A DNA stretch of 64,000 nt from Methylobacterium sp. CB376 (GCF_029714205.1 NZ_CP121648.1:5405001-5469000), one strand, 5' to 3'; shown: positions 43,330 through 51,924, counted from the stretch's first letter. Numbers and translations: made by a program. The notes: a model not told the origin generated them from the sequence alone.

Positions 43330-44514
43330 CTAGGTGAGCTTGGAGTCGGAGATCTCGGTCCCCGCCGAGGTCGGGTAGGTCGGCGCGGAATCTTGGCCTC
43401 CCGTGGCCAGTTCGCGGTAGACTGCCGCGGTGCGGCGGGCGATCTTGGCCCAGTCGTAGCGGCTGGCATCGTTGCGGCGGATGGCCTCGCGGGCCGTCTG
43501 GTCGACCGACACGCCGACGATCTCGACCATCTTGGTCGACAGATCCTCGATGTCCCCGACCTTGAAGATCCTCGTCGGATCACTGATCACCTCCCTGTTG
43601 GACGGGATGTCGGACGCGAGCGTCGGGATGCCGTAGCTCAAGGCTTCCAGGAGAACGATCGGGAGCCCCTCGTGCGACGAGGGCAGGACGAAGAGCCCGG
43701 CATGCGCGTAGAGCTGCGCCAGGGTCTCCCCGGTCCGGTAGCCCGCCATCACCACGTCGGCGTCGCCCGCCGCCTCCGAGGCGAGCAGTTCGGCGTAGCT
43801 GCTCGCGTGGTCCGCCTGACCCACGATGACGAGCTTCCAGTCGGCCATCCCCGCCCTGCGGAAGGCGCGGAGGAGGTCGAGCTGCCGCTTCTCGGGAACG
43901 ATCCTGCCGATCGTGAGCACGTAGCGGCCGGCCCGCAAGCCGAGCTCCCGGATGCGTCCGTCGTTGGTCGGCAGGTCCGGAACCTCGACGCCGTTCGGGA
44001 TCAGCTCGCAGGTCAGCCCGTACTTCGACTGGATCAGATCGCAGATGTTGCGGCTGATCGCGATCCGCTTGTTGGCGAACTTCATCCCGAGATACTCACC
44101 GAGAACCAGGACCGAGCGCGCCGCCCGACCCCATTTCTCGCGGTTGTAGTCTTCGCCGTGATGGGTGACGACGACCTGCAAGCCGAAGAGGCGAAGCAGG
44201 GGCGTGACGAGCGCCGGACCGATGCCGTGGACGTGGACCAGCCGCGGCCGGCGGAAGGCCGCGACCAGGGCGCAGGCGACCGAGTGCATCAGGGTCTCGA
44301 GGTAGGTCTGCCGGACCGTCCAGATCCTCAGCAGCGTGACACCCTTCCAGGTTCGCTCGCGCGGCGTTCCCACGTAGGGCGACCGGCTGCAGGCCGTCAC
44401 GGCGAAGCCGAGCTCGACCAGCCTGGGGGCCAAGTGCTCGACATGGGTCTCGATGCCTCCTTGTACATTCGGAAATCCGCGAAAGCCAAATACGAAGATG
44501 TCGCTCTTTCTCAT
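43330..44514 (-). CDS. Glycosyltransferase family 4, 394 aa
   Basis: GT-B transferase of the DUF1972 type: FVFGFRGFPNVQGGIETHVE at the N-terminus, then VHVHGIGPALVTPLLRLFG, YVLTIGRIVPEKRQLDLLRA and VLPSSHEGLPIVLLEALSYG, with the acidic E-x7-E pair. It adds a sugar to the EPS unit on the cytoplasmic face. The start is ATG 44514. A TTGAC-type site is about 215 bases upstream. It precedes the Wzy gene. Confidence 0.92.
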   Translation of the reverse strand: MRKSDIFVFGFRGFPNVQGGIETHVEHLAPRLVELGFAVTACSRSPYVGTPRERTWKGVTLLRIWTVRQTYLETLMHSVACALVAAFRRPRLVHVHGIGPALVTPLLRLFGLQVVVTHHGEDYNREKWGRAARSVLVLGEYLGMKFANKRIAISRNICDLIQSKYGLTCELIPNGVEVPDLPTNDGRIRELGLRAGRYVLTIGRIVPEKRQLDLLRAFRRAGMADWKLVIVGQADHASSYAELLASEAAGDADVVMAGYRTGETLAQLYAHAGLFVLPSSHEGLPIVLLEALSYGIPTLASDIPSNREVISDPTRIFKVGDIEDLSTKMVEIVGVSVDQTAREAIRRNDASRYDWAKIARRTAAVYRELATGGQDSAPTYPTSAGTEISDSKLT

Positions 44515-44921
44515 CTTGCTCTGCTTTCATGAACGTATTGTCTGCATCGTGTCCGTGACATGCGCAGCAGTTCCGGGTGCAGCCGCAAGTCGGGGGCAGC
44601 GACGTCGGCGTATCGTCATTTCGCAGTCGAGTTCACATCGAGTGGGGACTTGCCGTCCTGCCGGCGCCATAAGCGTGAGCATGACAGGCACATCGGTCCA
44701 ATAAGTGATATTCGGCCCGGTGGCGACGAAGTTGACGGGCGTCAAATTGCTGGCCCTGTTCAGCGCCCGTGCGGTCGAGAGCTTGTCGCGACGCGTGATC
44801 GGGGGCGGTTCGGGGCTCCGGCCGCACCGTCACCGCCGCGCGGGCCGATCATGCGCGTGCCCGTGTGCCGAACTCGGTCGCAGCCGGCCGCCCCTCGCCG
44901 CGCCCGGAACGCCGAATCCGG
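44515..44921. other. Intergenic region with operator-like site
   Basis: About 405 bases between the glycosyltransferase and the 3' end of the DUF4910 gene, holding the palindrome at 44732-44745. No gene seen. Confidence 0.4.
44732..44745. promoter_or_regulatory. TTGAC-N4-GTCAA palindrome, site 5
   Basis: TTGACGGGCGTCAA, half-sites exact, is 218 bases upstream of the GT4 start. Confidence 0.7.
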
Positions 44922-46331
44922 TCAGGCGCTCGTCACCGTGACCGGGGATGCCGACCAGGAGCCGGGCGCGCCCGCTCCCGCGGCGAGGGCGGGCGCGTCG
45001 ACGGCCCGGAGCAACCCCGCCGCCTCCAGAGATCGCAGGGCCGCCTTCACGGTCTCCCACGGCAGGCCCGCGCGGCTCGCGATGTCGAGCACCGAATGCG
45101 CGCCATCCGACATATTGAGCAGCCAGAGCAGCGCCATCCGGTAGTCGGAGGCGTTCCCTCCCCCGACATTCTCGTAGAGATCGTACTTCCCGAGTCTCGG
45201 CTCGCAGAACGGCTTCTGGTTCACGTAAGCGAGGTTGTTCTCGAGGACGTCGATGACGGACATGACCTTCAGGGCCGAGTCGCGCAGCGAGGCCGGCCGG
45301 ACGAAGCCGAGATCGTCCCCGGAGGTGTGATACTCGGCGAACTCCCCGTGCGGCGTCCGCATGAAGCACCCGACCGGCAGGTTGATGCCAGGCGAGCAGA
45401 ACTGCCGCTCGTCGTAGCCGTAGGGCGAGAAGGGCCGCAGGCGAAATTCGCCGCCGCCCTGACCGAGCACGTAGGCCCAAGCGCGGTCGATCTCCGCCTC
45501 GCCGCCGCGGCTCTGCTTGTAGGTCGGCGCACCGCCGTCACCCACGCAGGACATCACGAAGCCGTGCTTGATGCGGTCGAGACGCGCGTGATTCAGGGCG
45601 AGCCACGTGATCGACCCGATCGTGCCTGGGATGAACAGGAAGCGGTACGAGTAGCGCAGGTCCATCTCGCTCAGCCGCTGCGCGACTGCGGTCGCCACGG
45701 CGATTCCCGACAGATTATCGTTGGCGAGCGACGGATGGCAGATATGGGTCGAGATCAGGACCTCCTGCGAGGACCTACCCTTGATCAGGAACTCGCCGTA
45801 CGTCAGGTGACCGGGTGAGAGAGTCGAATCGATGCAAACCTCGTACTCGTCATCGTGCATGCCGTCGAGCTGGTCCTGGCTGAGGCAGAATCCCCAGGTC
45901 GGCGCATAATAGGACGTTCGATACGGGATCGATCCGCGCGACAGGGGATCGGTATGCAAATGCGTCTTGAGTTCGGCGAGACCGACCGTTCGCCTGATCG
46001 GCAGGCTGTAACTCACGACGTGCAAGTTCGAGCGATTGAAATCAACGATGCGAGTTCCGCTCCTGTCCTTGATGTAGGCGTCCCTGATGTTCCACTCCAG
46101 CGGAACGGTCCAGTCGAACACCTCCAGCCCGGAGGGAACCTCGACGACGGTCAGGGGCACGAAGCGCGACAGGGCCCTGAGGGTCTCGCGCACGCCCCTG
46201 CCGGTGATGCTTCGGCAGATCGGGTAGAGTTCGGCGACGAGGTCGAACATCGCCGAACCGCCCTCCGACGCCATCAGGCGCGGCGCCGCGTCATCGAATG
46301 GCCTTTCGGCTCTCAGGCTTTGATTGACCAT
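44922..46331 (-). CDS. DUF4910 (aminopeptidase-like) protein, 469 aa
   Basis: A member of the DUF4910 family with an aminopeptidase-like (M28-related) fold. It often occurs in polysaccharide and deoxysugar clusters, where its reaction is unknown. Recognised pieces are YPICRSITGRGVRETLRAL, EWNIRDAYI, THICHPSLANDNLSGIAVA (the H and D of the metal site), GVGDGG-like VGDGGAPTYK, and YGYDERQFCSPGINLPVG. ATG 46331 is the first ATG; ATG 46250 fits the usual family N-terminus better (MFDLVAELYPICRSI). It is the middle gene of a minus-strand cluster, 48 bases downstream of the C-methyltransferase. Confidence 0.82.
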   Translation of the reverse strand: MVNQSLRAERPFDDAAPRLMASEGGSAMFDLVAELYPICRSITGRGVRETLRALSRFVPLTVVEVPSGLEVFDWTVPLEWNIRDAYIKDRSGTRIVDFNRSNLHVVSYSLPIRRTVGLAELKTHLHTDPLSRGSIPYRTSYYAPTWGFCLSQDQLDGMHDDEYEVCIDSTLSPGHLTYGEFLIKGRSSQEVLISTHICHPSLANDNLSGIAVATAVAQRLSEMDLRYSYRFLFIPGTIGSITWLALNHARLDRIKHGFVMSCVGDGGAPTYKQSRGGEAEIDRAWAYVLGQGGGEFRLRPFSPYGYDERQFCSPGINLPVGCFMRTPHGEFAEYHTSGDDLGFVRPASLRDSALKVMSVIDVLENNLAYVNQKPFCEPRLGKYDLYENVGGGNASDYRMALLWLLNMSDGAHSVLDIASRAGLPWETVKAALRSLEAAGLLRAVDAPALAAGAGAPGSWSASPVTVTSA

Positions 46332-46379
46332 GCGATCCACTTTGCTGCCGGAGGCACGTCCATGCGGGCGAAGGCGGGC

Positions 46380-47675
46380 TCAGGGCACGACCTGCGGATC
46401 CGGGATCGGGATGATGAACTGGCAGCCCCACTCGCGCGTGAACGACAGCTGCTCGATGATCTCGTCCTTCAGGTTCCACGGAAGGATCAGGATGTAGTCC
46501 GGCTTCGTGACGCTGATCCGCTCGGGCTCGTAGATCGGGATGTGGGTGCCCGGCAGGAAGCGTCCCTGCTTGTAGGGGTTGCGGTCGACCGTGTACTCGA
46601 CGAGCGTGGCGTCGACGTCGCAGAAATTGAGGAGCGTGTTGCCCTTGGCGGGGGCCCCGTAACCCACCACGCGCTTGCCCGCCCGATTCACCTCGACGAG
46701 GAAGTCCCGGAGCCGGCGTTTGATCTGCGTCGCCTGCTCGGCGAAGGTCAGGTAGGTGCGGATGTCCGACAAGCCGGCCTTGATCTCACGGTCGCGCAGC
46801 TCGCCGAGGCGCGCGGAGATCGGCTGCTGTCCGGTCTTGGCGTTCTGCGCGAAGATCCGCAGTGAGCCGCCGTGCGTCGGCACCTCCTCGACGTCGAACA
46901 CCGTCAGCCCGTGCGCTGCGAAGACCTTCTCGACCGCGATCAATGAGAAGTACGAGAAGTGCTCGTGATAGATGGTGTCGATCTGGCGCTCATCGTAGAG
47001 ACGGAGGAGGTGCGGGAACTCCATCGTCAGCACGCCTTGCGGCTTCAGGAGCGTCCTGAGCCCGCTCACGAAGTCGTTCAGATCCGGGACGTGGGCGAGC
47101 ACGTTGTTGCCGATCAGCAGATCCGCCTCGAGCCCCTCGCGGCGCAGCGCCCGCGCGGTGCGCTGACCGAAGAACTCCACCCGCGTCGGGATGCCCCGCG
47201 AGCGCGCCACCGCGGCGACGTTCTGGGCGGGCTCGATGCCGAGCACCGGGGTGCCCTTCTCGACGAAGTACTGCAGGAGGTAGCCGTCGTTGCTGGCGAT
47301 CTCGACGACGTGGGAGGTCTGGTCGATGCCGAACCGCGCCGTCATCGCCTCGACGTAGTCCCGCGCGTGGCGCAGCCACGACTCGCTGTAGGACGAGAAA
47401 TACGCGTAATCGCTGAATATATTTTCCGGAGCTTCCCACTCCTCCAACTGAACCAGGAAGCACTCGTCGCAGACAAACACCTTCAGAGGGAAAAACGGCT
47501 CGTTCTTGGAGAGATCTTTCTCCGTAAGATAGCTGTTGGCCAGAGGCGAGAGACCGAGGTCAACGAATACATTGCTGAGTTTGGTCTGACAGAATCGGCA
47601 GTGCGCTGTCCGGTTCGAAGGCGTGTGCGATTCGTGCTTGCCGGTGTCCAAATCGACGCTCTCGAGATCAAGCAT
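46380..47675 (-). CDS. NDP-sugar C-methyltransferase-like protein, 431 aa
   Basis: SAM-dependent methyltransferase of the three-part family that includes sugar C-methyltransferases (TylCIII/NovU type). N-terminal zinc site with CRFCQTKLSNV and CDECFLVQLEEW. SAM domain with VVEIASNDGYLLQYF and ADLLIGNNVLAHVPDLNDF, and SLIAVEKVFAAHGL. C-terminal domain with GYGAPAKGNTLLN and ILILPWNLKDEI. It likely adds a methyl group to C3 of a keto-deoxysugar. Start ATG 47675 follows AGGAGAGG. A perfect TTGAC-type palindrome is 67 bases upstream. With rfbF, the SDR and the 3,5-epimerase-like gene it suggests a C-branched sugar. Confidence 0.85.
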   Translation of the reverse strand: MLDLESVDLDTGKHESHTPSNRTAHCRFCQTKLSNVFVDLGLSPLANSYLTEKDLSKNEPFFPLKVFVCDECFLVQLEEWEAPENIFSDYAYFSSYSESWLRHARDYVEAMTARFGIDQTSHVVEIASNDGYLLQYFVEKGTPVLGIEPAQNVAAVARSRGIPTRVEFFGQRTARALRREGLEADLLIGNNVLAHVPDLNDFVSGLRTLLKPQGVLTMEFPHLLRLYDERQIDTIYHEHFSYFSLIAVEKVFAAHGLTVFDVEEVPTHGGSLRIFAQNAKTGQQPISARLGELRDREIKAGLSDIRTYLTFAEQATQIKRRLRDFLVEVNRAGKRVVGYGAPAKGNTLLNFCDVDATLVEYTVDRNPYKQGRFLPGTHIPIYEPERISVTKPDYILILPWNLKDEIIEQLSFTREWGCQFIIPIPDPQVVP

Positions 47676-47741
47676 CCAACCTCTCCTGTTCAGACATAGT
47701 GTCTGCTGAAAATGACATACTTGTTTGGGCCTCAGCTTGAG

Positions 47742-47755
47742 TTGACGGCCGTCAA
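47742..47755. promoter_or_regulatory. TTGAC-N4-GTCAA palindrome, site 6
   Basis: TTGACGGCCGTCAA, 67 bases upstream of the C-methyltransferase start. Confidence 0.75.
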
Positions 47756-47934
47756 GTCGGCGGTCCGGTTTCCGCAGGAGGTTCGGCCGCCGCCCTCGTT
47801 CTTCTGAGGGAACCGGCCCGCTCCGGCCCGGGCGCGCGCGCTCACCGCCGCGCGCGGCGCGGCACCGCGGCCGCGAGGCCCCTCCCCGTCCGACCGGGCG
47901 CGGCCGGCGTCGGGACGATTCCGCCGCCCGGCGC

Positions 47935-48040
47935 GTGGTCGGACGACGTGGATCCCGGTTCGTCGAAGACAACGCGGCACCGTCACCGGCCGAGAGCAGC
48001 GTCCGACTGCGACGCGATCGGGCGCGGCTCCGGGCCGCGC
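47935..48040 (+). repeat. Dispersed element, degenerate copy 4, over the epimerase 3' end
   Basis: Resembles copies 1 and 2: GACGTGGATCCCGGTTCGTC and CGAGAGCAGCGTCCGACTGC match with several changes. Like copy 2 it overlaps the 3' end of a minus-strand gene (stop at 47983), supplying its last codons. Confidence 0.45.
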
Positions 48041-48600
48041 AGCGCCATGCGCGACCGCACCGCGTCCTCGACCTCGGCGAGCGCCGGCCACTCGGCGTCG
48101 CGCCTGGATATCACCTCGACCGGGATCGGCCAGGGAATCGCGAGCCGCGGATCGTCGTGGACGAGGCCGCCCTCCCCGTCGGGCGCGTGAGGTGCGGAGA
48201 TCATGTACATCACTTCGCTATCGTCCTCCAAAGTGATGAAGCCGTGCGCGCACCGCTCCGGAATGTAGAGGCAGCGCCCGTTCTCGGCCGACAGTTCGGC
48301 ACAGAGATGGCCCAGGTAGGTCCGCGATTCCGGGCGGAGATCGACGACCACGTCGAAGATCCTCCCGCGAACGCAGCGCACGTATTTGGTCTCGCTGTAG
48401 GGCGGGTACTTGAAATGCATGCCGCGAAGGGTGCCGCGCTTGATGTTGTAGCTCAAGCTTATTTGCGGAATGTGATGGATCAGGCCTCGCTCAGCGAGTT
48501 CCTGGGTGCAGAAGATGCGGGCGAAGTGACCTCGCTCGTCGCGCCTCGGATCGATGTCGACGATGTACACTCCCGAAAGGTCAGTCTCGGACACGATCAT
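47983..48600 (-). CDS. dTDP-4-dehydrorhamnose 3,5-epimerase-like protein, 205 aa
   Basis: Cupin-fold sugar epimerase of the RfbC family. It shows VYIVDIDPRRDERGHFARIF, a conserved YNIKRGTLRGMHFKYPPY (the catalytic His region) and CVRGRIFDVVVDLRPES, then YIPERCAHGFITLEDDSEVMYM. It probably acts on a CDP- or dTDP-4-keto-6-deoxysugar. Start ATG 48600 (MIVSETDLSGVYIV) fits the family; the frame continues upstream but is Arg-rich. The C-terminal 40 residues are unusual, and the stop lies in a degenerate dispersed repeat. Confidence 0.86.
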   Translation of the reverse strand: MIVSETDLSGVYIVDIDPRRDERGHFARIFCTQELAERGLIHHIPQISLSYNIKRGTLRGMHFKYPPYSETKYVRCVRGRIFDVVVDLRPESRTYLGHLCAELSAENGRCLYIPERCAHGFITLEDDSEVMYMISAPHAPDGEGGLVHDDPRLAIPWPIPVEVISRRDAEWPALAEVEDAVRSRMALRGPEPRPIASQSDAALGR

Positions 48601-48739
48601 GGGCGGCGAATCCTCGATTGAACCGTGGACGTCGGGCGCCGGCCGCGCGTGCGCGCAGGATCGCGTCGCGCCCCCGTCGCCGGCGAACTCTCGAACCGCG
48701 CGCAGGTCCGCGCGCAGCCGCGGCACCGCCGCCGCGGCA

Positions 48740-48883
48740 CTAGCTCAGCAACCGGCGCAGGACGTTCACCAATGCCCATAGCCAGAGCAGCGTCCAGCCG
48801 ACGACCGAGCTGGCGGCGAAGGCCAGGATGATGACCACCAGCTTCGACCATAGCAGATCATGTCCGATCGGTTGTTCAGGCAC
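48740..48883 (-). CDS. Small single-pass membrane protein, 47 aa
   Basis: GTG 48883 is preceded by GGGAGG six bases upstream. The protein has a short polar start (PEQPIGHDLLWSK) and one long hydrophobic helix, LVVIILAFAASSVVGWTLLW, continuing to LWALVNVLRRLLS. It sits in the minus-strand EPS cluster between the initiating transferase and the epimerase-like gene. It may assist membrane assembly of the EPS machinery. Function unknown; it is easily missed because of its length. Confidence 0.58.
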   Translation of the reverse strand: MPEQPIGHDLLWSKLVVIILAFAASSVVGWTLLWLWALVNVLRRLLS

Positions 48884-49126
48884 GGCAGCCTCCCTTGTGC
48901 GCGCCGCGCCGCGAAGTTTGGCGCGGCGTTGCGGACGCGGATGAGCACGCGGCACCGACGCGGTCGGCCTCGGGGTCGCCTCAGGACGGGATCCGGCCCC
49001 GTCGCGCGCGGATCCGCTTCCTTTCCGGCGCGCTCTCCGCGCGGGAGCGCACGGAAATGCCGGCCGGCTTCTCCAGCGCGCATCAAAGCCGCGGCCGGAC
49101 CGACGACCCATTCGGCAAGGAGTTGC

Positions 49127-50602
49127 TCAGTAGGCGCTCTCAGACTTGAGAACCCGCAGGACCGTCAGCAGGATGATGCGGATATCCAGCCAGATCGACC
49201 AAGATTCGATGTACCAGAGATCGCTGTCGACCCGCTGCTTCATCATCCTGAGCTCGGGCGTCTCGCCCCGCAGGCCGTTGACCTGCGCCCAGCCGGTGAT
49301 GCCGGGCTTCATCTTGTGCCGCGCCGCGTAGCTCGCGATGAGGCGGTTGTACTCGTTGTCGTGCGCGAGGGCGTGCGGGCGCGGCCCGACGATGGACATC
49401 TCGCCGCGCAGGACGTTGAGGAGCTGCGGCAGCTCGTCGATGCTCGACTTGCGCAGCCATCGTCCCAGCGCCGTGACGCGCCGGTCGCCCCTGGTGGCCT
49501 GGACGATCACCGCGCCGTTGTCGCAGGTGGTCATCGTTCTGAACTTGAAGATCGTGAACGGCCGGCCGTTGAACCCGGTGCGGGTCTGCCTGAACAGGAC
49601 CGGGCCCTTCGACTCGAGCCGGATCGCGAGCGCCACGATCGCCATCAGCGGCGCCAGGAAGAACAGGCCGGCCGCCGCCAGGACGCGATCCATGAGGTTC
49701 TTCGCGCATTGCTCGGTGACGCTCAGGGGCGCCCGCTGAAGCTCGATCACCCTGATCGGCCCGAAATTGAACGCGGGGTGGGAGAGCACTTGATTGGCCC
49801 GCATATCCGGCGCGAGCTTGACCGAGACCGGAAGAACCTGCAGCTGACCCTGGACTTCGAAGATCAATTCGGATCTGTTCCAGGGTATCACCAACAGGAT
49901 TTCCTCGACATCGTGCGCCCGCACGAAATCTACGACGTCCTTGAGGACATCTCGCGCCCGATCGAGCCCGGCATCCGGATCCTGGGCGTCGAGAAGAACG
50001 AAATGCTTGGGCGTCGTGTACTCGTACTTGTTGATCTGCTGGAGATAGGGATGGCTCGCGGCCTCCAGCGAGTAATCCGATATGATGACCCGGTACGAAC
50101 TCAGGGCCCGCTGCTCGGTGACGTGGCGGCAGAGTTTGACCGCCGACAGCTTCGACGCGACGACCCCGACTCCGCCGAAGGCGAACACCGCCAGCAACTC
50201 GCCGTAGGTGAGCCACGTCCCCACCCTGAGAAAATACACGAGCAAGGACAGGAACAGGAAGCTGGCGACCCAGGTCGCCAACGATTGCTGGATCTGCCAC
50301 CTCAGCTTCAGCAGGTTCGGGGCCGCGTACAAGTTCGAGGTCTGCCCGAAGATCGAGTAGGTGACCGCCAGGGCAGCGCTCGACGGCGCGCAGTGGCTCC
50401 AATTCGACGCGACTGACAAGTCGCGCCCGTTCAGTGCCGACAAGCAGATGGTGCCCAGAGTCACGATGAAGACGATGTCGACGAGGGCGATGATCGGCGA
50501 GAGAACCCCGAGCGAGCCGGGAACGCTCACGGGCTCTGCGTCTTCTCCTTGCTTGTAGCGCGGCAACTCGTCGGCGAGGATCAAACGTCGCGTGATGTTC
50601 AT
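49127..50602 (-). CDS. Undecaprenyl-phosphate sugar phosphotransferase (initiating, WcaJ/ExoY type), 491 aa
   Basis: Polyprenol-phosphate hexose-1-phosphate transferase that starts EPS assembly. N-terminal membrane region with about four helices (IIALVDIVFIVTLGTICLSAL, LATWVASFLFLSLLVYFL, LLAVFAFGGVGVVASKLSAV). A soluble Rossmann-like middle has VLLDAQDPDAG and VEEILLVIPW. C-terminal catalytic domain from about residue 300: LFRQTRTGFNGRPFTIFKFRTM, SSIDELPQLLNVLRGEMSIVGPRP and KPGITGWAQVNGLRG. It lies 42 bases after the Crp/Fnr-like gene, in the same direction, so regulator and initiating enzyme are likely co-transcribed. Confidence 0.93.
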   Translation of the reverse strand: MNITRRLILADELPRYKQGEDAEPVSVPGSLGVLSPIIALVDIVFIVTLGTICLSALNGRDLSVASNWSHCAPSSAALAVTYSIFGQTSNLYAAPNLLKLRWQIQQSLATWVASFLFLSLLVYFLRVGTWLTYGELLAVFAFGGVGVVASKLSAVKLCRHVTEQRALSSYRVIISDYSLEAASHPYLQQINKYEYTTPKHFVLLDAQDPDAGLDRARDVLKDVVDFVRAHDVEEILLVIPWNRSELIFEVQGQLQVLPVSVKLAPDMRANQVLSHPAFNFGPIRVIELQRAPLSVTEQCAKNLMDRVLAAAGLFFLAPLMAIVALAIRLESKGPVLFRQTRTGFNGRPFTIFKFRTMTTCDNGAVIVQATRGDRRVTALGRWLRKSSIDELPQLLNVLRGEMSIVGPRPHALAHDNEYNRLIASYAARHKMKPGITGWAQVNGLRGETPELRMMKQRVDSDLWYIESWSIWLDIRIILLTVLRVLKSESAY

Positions 50603-50644
50603 CGTCCCAACCCAATATCCTCAAGGCCTGCAGGCGATCACCCA

Positions 50645-51310
50645 TCAATCCCCGGCGATGTGATGGAGGCCCGGCAGGTCGAGGAACCGGATCGTCTTGC
50701 GGTTCGGCATGTCGATCAGGTTGCGCGCTTTCAGCTCCGCCAAGGTGCGGCAGACGGTTTCGAGGGACGTGCCGACGTGGTCGGCGATGTCGGCCCGCGA
50801 GATCAGCAGCCGCTGCGCGGACGGCAGCTTGGGATCCCTGGGCAGGTGCTTGCGTATCGTCAGGAGGAAGGAGGTGATGCGGGCCATGCCGCTCTTCTGG
50901 CTGATCTGCGAGACCAGCGACAATGTCTCGGCGAGAACCTGGTGGACGCCGCACCGCTCGCCGCTCTGACAGATGTTCGAGACCGCGGAGAGACGGACGC
51001 GGCAGTTGGTGACGGCCTCCGCGGTGAAGTGCTGGCAATCGGCCTGCGACGGCATCACCACGTCGCCGGACCAGAAGAAGGCCAGGATCTGCCGGTTCCC
51101 GTTGTCGAACAGCCGAACGGCGCGCACGACACCCTCGACGATCTCGATCTTGTGGGCCTGCGTATCGCCCTCCCAGAACAACGCGCGGCCGCGCGGGATC
51201 AGTGATCCCCTCGAGTGCGGTTGGATCAGTGCGGAAGTTCTGGGAATGTCGGTGTGATGCAGCGGGATGGATTTTGACCAAGCCGACTCGGTCGTCGCGA
51301 GAGCGCTCAT
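50645..51310 (-). CDS. Crp/Fnr-family regulator, FixK-like, 221 aa
   Basis: N-terminal beta-roll sensor (RALFWEGDTQAHKIEIVEGVVRAVRLF), a long dimer helix, and a C-terminal HTH. The HTH aligns well with FNR: SRADIADHVGTSLETVCRTLAEL, matching the S-R-x-D-I and E-T-x-x-R pattern. The E..(C)R pair corresponds to FNR Glu209 and Arg213, which read TTGA half-sites. The FNR N-terminal cysteines are absent, so it is FixK-like and does not sense oxygen directly through an iron-sulfur cluster. GAGG and AGGA purines precede ATG 51310. It heads the EPS operon and is the best candidate to bind the six TTGAC palindromes. Confidence 0.88.
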   Translation of the reverse strand: MSALATTESAWSKSIPLHHTDIPRTSALIQPHSRGSLIPRGRALFWEGDTQAHKIEIVEGVVRAVRLFDNGNRQILAFFWSGDVVMPSQADCQHFTAEAVTNCRVRLSAVSNICQSGERCGVHQVLAETLSLVSQISQKSGMARITSFLLTIRKHLPRDPKLPSAQRLLISRADIADHVGTSLETVCRTLAELKARNLIDMPNRKTIRFLDLPGLHHIAGD

Positions 51311-51690
51311 TCCTCAGCCTCGTCATCTCAGGATTGAGTCAAGGCTTGCACGCGGAGGTTGGGAAAAAAACCCGTGCTGATGCTCTAGCCGCACACTGCG
51401 AAACGTGTAGCCGCGATGGCATAGGCCAAGTGGCTTAAAATCTATGCGGAAGGCCTCTGCGCGCCGGACCGGGATCCGATCCGCGGCGCCGTCCCCCCGG
51501 ACCGGACGGAGCGGGGACGCGGTCGGCCGGGCGCGGGCCCCGGGCCCGTCCCGGGGCGAGGGCGCGACTCGCCGGACCATGGTCGCGTTGACCAGTTAAC
51601 ATCCCGTTAACGGTCGACTCGCGCGGCGATCGGCGCCGCGCCGGGCCCGCGTCCCGGCGCCGGATCGCCGGATCGCCGGCCGGGCGAGGC
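51311..51690. other. Intergenic region with a CtrA-type site
   Basis: About 380 bases. The first 130 are mixed composition and hold the promoter region of the regulator gene. The rest is GC-rich. A TTAA-N7-TTAA motif is at 51596-51610, with flanking GACC and GGTC giving an inverted repeat. Confidence 0.45.
51596..51610. promoter_or_regulatory. CtrA-type site TTAA-N7-TTAA
   Basis: TTAACATCCCGTTAA matches the CtrA consensus exactly and sits in an imperfect inverted repeat of GACC..GTTAAC. Flanking genes are the FixK-like regulator (upstream region) and the 77-aa small gene (3' end). Confidence 0.5.
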
Positions 51691-51924
51691 TCACCCCCGC
51701 AGCAGGGCCGCGGCGAATTCGCGGTCGGCATGCTCGACCTGTTCGGCGAGCAGGCGGAGGTAATTCGCCGTGGCCGCCGAGCCGTGCCGGTCGACGTAGC
51801 TCCTGAATGCCACCTCGCCCATGGTCTCGAGCGCCACGATCTCGTCGCAGCCTTTGCTCACGAGGTGCTGAAGCGCGAATTCCCACGCGTGGTGGGCGCG
51901 CTCACGCTGCTCTCCGACGTCCAT
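51691..51924 (-). CDS. Hypothetical protein, 77 aa
   Basis: Helical soluble protein (RERAHHAWEFALQHLVSKGC, then LLAEQVEHADREFAAALL). No family I can name. AGG lies just before ATG 51924. It is opposite in direction to the MarR-type gene that follows. Probably a small conserved alphaproteobacterial protein. Confidence 0.55.
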   Translation of the reverse strand: MDVGEQRERAHHAWEFALQHLVSKGCDEIVALETMGEVAFRSYVDRHGSAATANYLRLLAEQVEHADREFAAALLRG

